Part shown: positions 13,357 through 18,457 of the stretch, one piece after another
How the letters are laid out: every line of letters starts with the position of its first letter
Numbering within the stretch: the first letter of the stretch is position 1
NCBI GenBank assembly: GCA_949957035.1
Contig: CATLIP010000008.1
Location: 1-18,457 of the forward strand
DNA length: 18,457 bases
From: an uncultured Lachnospiraceae bacterium
Lineage (GTDB): Bacteria > Bacillota_A > Clostridia > Lachnospirales > Lachnospiraceae
Direction: 5' to 3'
Notes under the pieces: model-generated
Told to the model about the DNA's origin: nothing
Databases searched by the model: none
Seen by the model: the letters and a program-made list of their open reading frames with translations, nothing else
Position numbers and translations under genes: made by a program

Positions 13357-15421
13357 ATCCGCACAGCACCAACGCTGAATACGCTCCCATATTCACAACC
13401 ACTTCTCCGTCCTCAACCAGATATTCCTCATAATCCACCGAATATCCTTCCTGATAAGAATACATCAGCTTCTCCATCCTGCACTTCATCGGCACTTCTG
13501 CAAGCCACACCGGTACAGTCACCTCCGTAAGCTCGCACCGATTATTTATAATGACCACAATCCGGTCCTTACCCGCAAACCGCGCATACGCAAGTACATT
13601 ATGTTCCTCTCCGTTAGACACATGAATCGAACCGTTCAATATGTTCAGCGACCCTGTACGCAGCGCCGGATGCTCCTTATGAATCCGAATCATATCCTTA
13701 TGAAAGGCAATCAGTTCCTTATTCTCATGCCCCCATGGATACGTCCGTCTGTTATCCGGGTCTGTAAATCCACAGACGCCCGCCTCATCGCCATAATATA
13801 CCGTAGGCGCGCCAATCCACGTCATCTGCATTACCACCGCCTCGCGCATGACAGCCAGATTCACATACTCATTGGCAGCCTCAGGCCCAAGATTATCCAC
13901 CCGCCCCACCATGTAATTGGTACGCGTCAGAAACCGGGAATGGTCGTGGTTCGACAACTCATTCATAGCCACCTGCAGCGACGGCGTCAGCATATTCCCC
14001 ATATGATGGGTGATAGACCCCACAAAATTATCTGTATTGCCACGCAGTTCCTCCCGCTGCTCATCACTGTGTTTCTCCATCCCTGTCAAAAACCAGGTAA
14101 CCGGCTCCATAAATGCATCATAGTTCATCACGGTATCCCACTCGTCACCCTGCAGCCACTCACTTGGGTCTCCATAGTGTTCTGCCAGAATCAGCGCATT
14201 CGGATTCGCATCCTTGACGGCTTTACGGAACTTCTTCCAAAAATGATGGTTGTATCCATTAGACTGTCCTAAGTCAGCCGCCACATCAAGCCTCCACCCA
14301 TCCACATTGTAAGGAGGAGACACCCACTTTCTTCCAATATATAAAATATAATTCTCAAGCTTCACCGAATCCTCATAATTCAGCTTCGGCAGCGTATCAT
14401 GCCCCCACCACCCGTCATAGCTGTGGTTGTAAGGCCAATTCTTTGCACTGTCATTGTTAAAATGAAAATAACTTTTATACGGACTCTCACAAGATACATA
14501 AGCCCCCGGCTCATAATCCTCCTGCCCTTCGTAGATCCTCTCCCGGTCCATCCACTTATTAAAAGAACCACAATGGTTAAACACACCGTCCAGAATAACC
14601 TTCATCCCACGCCTGTGCAGTTCTTCCACAAGCTCAATAAACAACTGATTGCTTGCCTCTAAATTCTTAAGATCCGTAACCCGCTTCTGATACTTTGTCG
14701 CCTTACGGTTCTGCGTCTCTCCCTCTGCCAGAACCTCTCCGCCATCCTCCGCAATCACACCATAATGAGGGTCAATATAATCATAATCCTGGATATCATA
14801 CTTATGATTTGACGGAGAAACGAACAATGGATTGAAATATAACACCTCTACTCCCAGCTCCTGCAGATAATCCAGCTTCTCCATGACTCCCTTAAGGTCG
14901 CCGCCATAAAACTCACGAACTCCCATAGCAGCAGGATATTTATTCCAATCCGTCACCTTTCTGCTGTACCCGCCGATATAATAATACTCATTATCCTCAA
15001 CATCATTGGACTTGTCGCCATTATAGAAACGGTCTGTAAAAATCTGGTACATCACCGCGCCCTTGGCCCAGTCCGGTGTGGAAAATCCCGGTACAATCAC
15101 GAAATTGTAAAACTCCACTACCTCCTTCGACACACCGCATCTTCCATAGTAGTATGTCTCTTCCTCATCCTGAATCTCAAAACAGTAACGGAACGGATGT
15201 TCATTCAACCTCCATGTTACCGTATAATAATCAAATTCACTGTCACTGTCGTTGTCTTTTTCCTTCGCCAAATCATAACCGCCCACAGCCGTCATAAGGC
15301 GTACTCTCTTAACATCATCCTTCGCTGTGCGGAAACGTAATCTTACAGATTCATTCTCACGGGGCTCCTGTGGAATCACATACCCTGCTGTGCCATCACA
15401 AAATAATGCCTGTGTATTCAT
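13355..15421 (-). CDS. GH13 neopullulanase / cyclomaltodextrinase / maltogenic amylase (cytoplasmic)
   Basis: This enzyme hydrolyses alpha-1,4 and probably some alpha-1,6 bonds in maltodextrins, cyclodextrins or pullulan fragments. Residues about 1-115 form a CBM34-like N-terminal beta domain, which in this subfamily makes the dimer interface. The catalytic barrel starts at WAKGAVMYQIFTDRF (118-132). The GH13 regions are all present: region I DGVFNH (278-283), region II GWRLDV with nucleophile D379, region III ILAEH with acid/base E414, and region IV NHDHSR with D493. The region-V motif LPKLN (344-348) closely matches the MPKLN that marks the neopullulanase subfamily (GH13_20). There is no signal peptide, so it works on imported oligosaccharides. 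The start ATG follows AGGGGGA. It lies 39 bases after ftsH with no terminator or clear promoter between. Exact substrate preference cannot be read from the sequence. Confidence 0.94.
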   Translation of the reverse strand: MNTQALFCDGTAGYVIPQEPRENESVRLRFRTAKDDVKRVRLMTAVGGYDLAKEKDNDSDSEFDYYTVTWRLNEHPFRYCFEIQDEEETYYYGRCGVSKEVVEFYNFVIVPGFSTPDWAKGAVMYQIFTDRFYNGDKSNDVEDNEYYYIGGYSRKVTDWNKYPAAMGVREFYGGDLKGVMEKLDYLQELGVEVLYFNPLFVSPSNHKYDIQDYDYIDPHYGVIAEDGGEVLAEGETQNRKATKYQKRVTDLKNLEASNQLFIELVEELHRRGMKVILDGVFNHCGSFNKWMDRERIYEGQEDYEPGAYVSCESPYKSYFHFNNDSAKNWPYNHSYDGWWGHDTLPKLNYEDSVKLENYILYIGRKWVSPPYNVDGWRLDVAADLGQSNGYNHHFWKKFRKAVKDANPNALILAEHYGDPSEWLQGDEWDTVMNYDAFMEPVTWFLTGMEKHSDEQREELRGNTDNFVGSITHHMGNMLTPSLQVAMNELSNHDHSRFLTRTNYMVGRVDNLGPEAANEYVNLAVMREAVVMQMTWIGAPTVYYGDEAGVCGFTDPDNRRTYPWGHENKELIAFHKDMIRIHKEHPALRTGSLNILNGSIHVSNGEEHNVLAYARFAGKDRIVVIINNRCELTEVTVPVWLAEVPMKCRMEKLMYSYQEGYSVDYEEYLVEDGEVVVNMGAYSALVLCG

Positions 15422-15460
15422 ACGTAATCCCCCTAATTATTATTTGTGTATTCTGTTTTA

Positions 15461-17299
15461 CTAAGCTTCAGAAACCTCTCCTGCAAATAATGATTCAAAC
15501 TCCTCCCTGGAAATCTTCTCCTTTTCCAGCAACAGGTCTGCGCATGCATGCAAAACATTATCATATTTCTTAATTACATCCCTTGCCCTGGTATAACACT
15601 CATCAATGATTCTCTTAACCTCCTGATCAATGGTCGTCGCCACGCTCTCCCCATAACCTCTCGACGCATGGGCAAGGTCTCTGCCGATAAATACCTCGTC
15701 ACTGTCATTGTCATAATTAATCAAACCAACTGTCTCGGACATACCAAACTTTGTAACCATAGACTTGGCCAGACTGGTCGCCTGCTTGATATCCTGGGAT
15801 GCGCCGGTAGTAATATCATCCAGCACCTCCTCCTCCGCCACACGTCCCCCAAGCGCGACGGTAATATCCTGAAGCATCTTACCTTTGGTATTGAACATCT
15901 CGTCATTTTCCGGCAGCGGCATGGTATATCCGCCGGCCCCTCCCGTAGGAATGATTGACACGCTGTAAACTGGTCCCACATCCGGCAGCACATGGAACAG
16001 AATCGCATGTCCCGCCTCATGAAACGCAGTTATTCGCTTCTCCTTGTCCGAAATCACCCGGCTCTTCTTCTCCGCGCCGATTCCTACTTTGACAAAGGCC
16101 CGCTTGATATCCTCCTGTTTCAGAAAAATACGGTTCTCCTTCGCCGCCAGAATCGCCGCCTCATTCAATAGATTCTCAAGGTCCGCCCCCGTAAATCCTG
16201 CGGTTGTCTGCGCTATCTGCCTTAAGTCAATCTCCTCACTTAAAGGTTTGCCCTTTGCATGAACTTTAAGAATCTCTTCTCTTCCCTGTATATCCGGCCT
16301 TCCAACCATAACCCGGCGGTCAAACCTTCCTGGACGCAGAATAGCCGGGTCTAAGATATCCACACGGTTCGTAGCCGCCATTACAATTACGCCTTCATTG
16401 ACTCCGAATCCGTCCATCTCAACCAGAAGCTGATTAAGCGTCTGCTCTCTCTCATCATGGCCGCCGCCCATTCCCGTACCGCGCCGTCTCGCAACGGCGT
16501 CAATCTCGTCGATAAAGATAATACAAGGAGAATTTTTCTTTGCCTCTTCAAACAAATCACGGACACGGGACGCGCCCACACCCACGAACATTTCCACAAA
16601 ATCAGAACCGGAAATCGTGAAGAACGGTACTCCCGCCTCCCCCGCTACCGCCTTGGCAAGCAGCGTCTTTCCGGTTCCCGGAGGGCCGACTAACAGAACT
16701 CCCTTCGGGATTCTCGCTCCCACTTGAATATATTTCTTCGGAGATTTGAGGAAATCCACAATCTCCTCCAACTCCTCCTTCTCTTCCTTAAGCCCCGCAA
16801 CTTGGGAAAACGTAATATTCTTGTCGCCTCCCATGCTCATCCTTGCCCGGCTCTTCCCGAAGTTCATTGCCTTCGCATTGGCGCCGCCGCTCTGACGGTT
16901 CATGACCGTAAAAATCAACATCACTCCCAAAAGCGTCAGCACAACCGGTACAACCACAGTCACGAACCAACTGTCCTCATGGACGTCCGGCATCTCATAA
17001 CTGATATTCTTCTCCTGCAGATAATCCTGTACCTCGTTCACATCCGACACATAGAGATACTTTATCTCACCCACTTTATCCTTGAGCTCCATCTCCACCC
17101 GTCCTGTAGGTACGTTCTTGTTCTGATTTACGACCACATTTCCCAGTTTATCGCTTGTAACCAGCTCTTGAAATTCCTTCCAGTTTATCTCCTCTTCCTT
17201 CTGGTCGAACTGATTGGTAAGCCACAAAATCACAAACAGAAATACAACCAACGTCAGAACCGTGGCTCCGCTCAGTCCTCTTACCTTCCTATCATTCAA
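15461..17299 (-). CDS. ftsH: ATP-dependent zinc metalloprotease FtsH
   Basis: FtsH is a membrane-anchored hexameric AAA+ protease that degrades misfolded membrane proteins and some regulators. It has 612 residues, within the family range. Two transmembrane segments (about 12-29 and 111-133) flank an extracytoplasmic domain. In the AAA module, Walker A is GPPGTGKT (205-212), Walker B is IIFIDEID (260-267), and the second region of homology lies at about 309-329, ending RPGRFDR. The zinc site is HEAGH (427-431), with the third ligand in the TTGASQD segment. The start is TTG at 17297-17299, following AAAGGGG (17310-17316) just after the hpt stop. The nearest ATG is out of frame. The tilS-hpt-ftsH order is typical of Firmicutes. 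The C-terminal tail is short. Confidence 0.97.
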   Translation of the reverse strand: MNDRKVRGLSGATVLTLVVFLFVILWLTNQFDQKEEEINWKEFQELVTSDKLGNVVVNQNKNVPTGRVEMELKDKVGEIKYLYVSDVNEVQDYLQEKNISYEMPDVHEDSWFVTVVVPVVLTLLGVMLIFTVMNRQSGGANAKAMNFGKSRARMSMGGDKNITFSQVAGLKEEKEELEEIVDFLKSPKKYIQVGARIPKGVLLVGPPGTGKTLLAKAVAGEAGVPFFTISGSDFVEMFVGVGASRVRDLFEEAKKNSPCIIFIDEIDAVARRRGTGMGGGHDEREQTLNQLLVEMDGFGVNEGVIVMAATNRVDILDPAILRPGRFDRRVMVGRPDIQGREEILKVHAKGKPLSEEIDLRQIAQTTAGFTGADLENLLNEAAILAAKENRIFLKQEDIKRAFVKVGIGAEKKSRVISDKEKRITAFHEAGHAILFHVLPDVGPVYSVSIIPTGGAGGYTMPLPENDEMFNTKGKMLQDITVALGGRVAEEEVLDDITTGASQDIKQATSLAKSMVTKFGMSETVGLINYDNDSDEVFIGRDLAHASRGYGESVATTIDQEVKRIIDECYTRARDVIKKYDNVLHACADLLLEKEKISREEFESLFAGEVSEA

Positions 17300-17309
17300 T
17301 GTCTCAAAG

Positions 17310-17316
17310 CCCCTTT
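17310..17316 (-). promoter_or_regulatory. Ribosome binding site supporting the TTG start of ftsH
   Basis: AAAGGGG on the minus strand sits directly after the hpt stop codon and ten bases before the TTG at 17297-17299. No in-frame ATG or GTG offers a better-placed start before the first transmembrane segment. Confidence 0.65.
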
Positions 17317-17844
17317 CTATTCCACGCCTTCTACAATCCCGATATACGGCAGATTCCTGTACTTCTGGGCATAATCAAGCCCATAACCCACCACAAACTC
17401 ATCCGGAATCTCGAATCCCACATAATCCACCCTGACATCCCGCACCCTTCTGTCGGGTTTATCGAGAAGCGTGCATAATTTCATGCTGCTTGGCCGCCTC
17501 TTCTTAAGAACATCTAACAGATAATACAGCGTTCTTCCTGAATCAATGATATCCTCCACCACAAGCACATCCTTGCCCTCTAACGATTCATCCAAATCCT
17601 TCACAATCCTCACTACGCCGCTGGATGTGGTTCCATCTCCGTAGCTGCCTACACTCATGAAGTCCATGGAAACAGGGACGCTAATCCTCTTCGCAAGTTC
17701 ACACATGAAGAACACGCCTCCCTTAAGGATACAGATTAAATGAATCTGTTTTCCTGCGTAATCCTCGCTAATCTGCCGACCCATCTCCTCAATCCTCTTT
17801 GTTACCTCCGTCTCTGAAATCATCACTCTGACGCTTTCTCCCAT
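17317..17844 (-). CDS. hpt: Hypoxanthine (guanine) phosphoribosyltransferase
   Basis: This purine salvage enzyme converts hypoxanthine or guanine plus PRPP to IMP or GMP. It has 175 residues, standard length. The PRPP loop VLVVEDIIDSGRT (94-106) is intact. The ILKGGVFFMCELAKR segment (39-53) and the flexible-loop region DFMSVGSYGDGTTSSG (61-76) are typical, as is the C-terminal FVVGYGLDY purine-contact segment (150-158). I chose the ATG at 17842-17844 because a GGAGG (17853-17857) lies eight bases upstream. An ATG seven codons later (M8) is a possible alternative. The frame overlaps the end of tilS by 56 bases and ends 17 bases before ftsH, so the three genes are very likely co-transcribed. 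Confidence 0.96.
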   Translation of the reverse strand: MGESVRVMISETEVTKRIEEMGRQISEDYAGKQIHLICILKGGVFFMCELAKRISVPVSMDFMSVGSYGDGTTSSGVVRIVKDLDESLEGKDVLVVEDIIDSGRTLYYLLDVLKKRRPSSMKLCTLLDKPDRRVRDVRVDYVGFEIPDEFVVGYGLDYAQKYRNLPYIGIVEGVE

Positions 17845-18457
17845 CGTCTTGTCCTCCGTAAAATTTCAATTCCAGGATTCTCCTGGTTTTGTCTGTTATC
17901 TGATACTTCTGGTTCTGCCTGTACCCGACAATCCACATAATATGCTTTCCGTCTGCTGCAAGCCATATCCCGTCCCTTAGATTGCTCGGTATCTTTTCAT
18001 TAATAAAATACTGTTTCAGCTTCTGAGTGCCTCCGTTTTTAGAAATCGTAATATAATCCCCGGGCTCCCGATGCCTGATTTTAACAGTATTTTCAATTAT
18101 ATCATAATCAAACCATTTCGTGTAGGGGTTTTCTGGAAATAATACCATATCTCCTGTTCGTTCAAATACTCTTGACTGGACAGGGCAACTGTTTTGTCCA
18201 CCTGGATCTATCTTCTGCGGCTGAACAAATATTTCAATCCCCTCATAACAACGCCTTGCACACATGCCGTAAGGCAGATGAATCTGTCTGCCAACCTGAC
18301 GCCTGAGCAGCTCTTCTACTGCGCTTATATGAATACTCCCTATATCCTTTCTTCTCCCAGCCGCTCTACAAAGCATTTCATGGAGCACGAATCTGCAAAG
18401 AGCCTTTGGAACCTGCCGAAATTCCGTCTCCAAAAGCAAAAATCCGGTACATGTATC
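17789..18457 (-). CDS. tilS: tRNA(Ile)-lysidine synthase, C-terminal part (partial)
   Basis: Only the last 222 residues are in the window. The frame is open to the right edge, and the TTG at 18437-18439 is internal, not a start. TilS modifies the wobble cytidine of the AUA-reading tRNA(Ile) to lysidine using ATP and lysine, an essential step. The ATP-pyrophosphatase domain and its SGGxDS loop lie outside the window. What is visible is the end of the substrate-binding region and the C-terminal domain: HREPGDYI (about residue 145 of the visible part), GGTQKLKQYFINEKIPSNLR, the WIVGYR strand and the final ILELKF. These match the TilS C-terminal domain pattern well. The position before hpt and ftsH is the conserved Firmicutes arrangement. 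Confidence 0.93.
   Translation of the reverse strand, partial: DTCTGFLLLETEFRQVPKALCRFVLHEMLCRAAGRRKDIGSIHISAVEELLRRQVGRQIHLPYGMCARRCYEGIEIFVQPQKIDPGGQNSCPVQSRVFERTGDMVLFPENPYTKWFDYDIIENTVKIRHREPGDYITISKNGGTQKLKQYFINEKIPSNLRDGIWLAADGKHIMWIVGYRQNQKYQITDKTRRILELKFYGGQDDGRKRQSDDFRDGGNKED

Noticed and set aside
13601..14272. Long plus-strand open frame (223 codons) opposite the GH13 gene
   Set aside because: It is antisense to a gene with every catalytic motif intact, has His/Arg/Pro-rich composition typical of shadow frames, and shows no ribosome site or domain.

Overview
The window looks like chromosome from a Gram-positive Clostridia bacterium, most likely a gut Lachnospiraceae. This rests on AGGAGG-type ribosome sites, sigma-A-like promoters, intrinsic terminators with clean T tracts, a transketolase split into two genes, a tilS-hpt-ftsH cluster, and a surface protein ending in a KTGD-type sorting signal. 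All genes run on the minus strand except map. No rRNA, tRNA, CRISPR array, prophage or insertion sequence was seen. The base composition is fairly even; the surface-protein gene is AT-richer by eye.

Layout from left to right. (1) 1-947: the first 289 codons of a membrane protein whose N-terminal domain resembles a JAMM/MPN metalloprotease fold with its zinc ligands replaced, with its own promoter. (2) 976-3604: a pentose phosphate operon (transaldolase, transketolase N half, transketolase C half) with a good promoter and a strong terminator. (3) 3788-8797: one apparent transcription unit, pfkA-dnaX-ybaB-recR-lacI, with a promoter before pfkA, no terminator visible between the genes, and a terminator just after lacI. 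(4) 8856-9771: map (methionine aminopeptidase), divergent from pfkA, with an inverted repeat in its leader. (5) 9784-13306: a 1133-residue sortase-anchored surface protein with Ig-like domains, five repeats of about 80 residues, and a proline-rich spacer. (6) 13331-18457: tilS (partial), hpt and ftsH, followed after only 39 bases by a cytoplasmic neopullulanase-type GH13 enzyme.

Many of the metabolic genes fit together. GH13 releases glucose and maltose from internalised alpha-glucans, phosphofructokinase feeds glycolysis, and transaldolase plus transketolase exchange carbon between glycolytic and pentose intermediates. The LacI regulator, directly upstream of the transaldolase promoter, is a natural candidate to control that operon, but this is inferred from position. 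Most of the window is ordinary core genome. The least ordinary items are the catalytically dead-looking MPN membrane protein, the surface protein, the phosphofructokinase with altered active-site residues, and the LacI regulator without a recognisable hinge helix.
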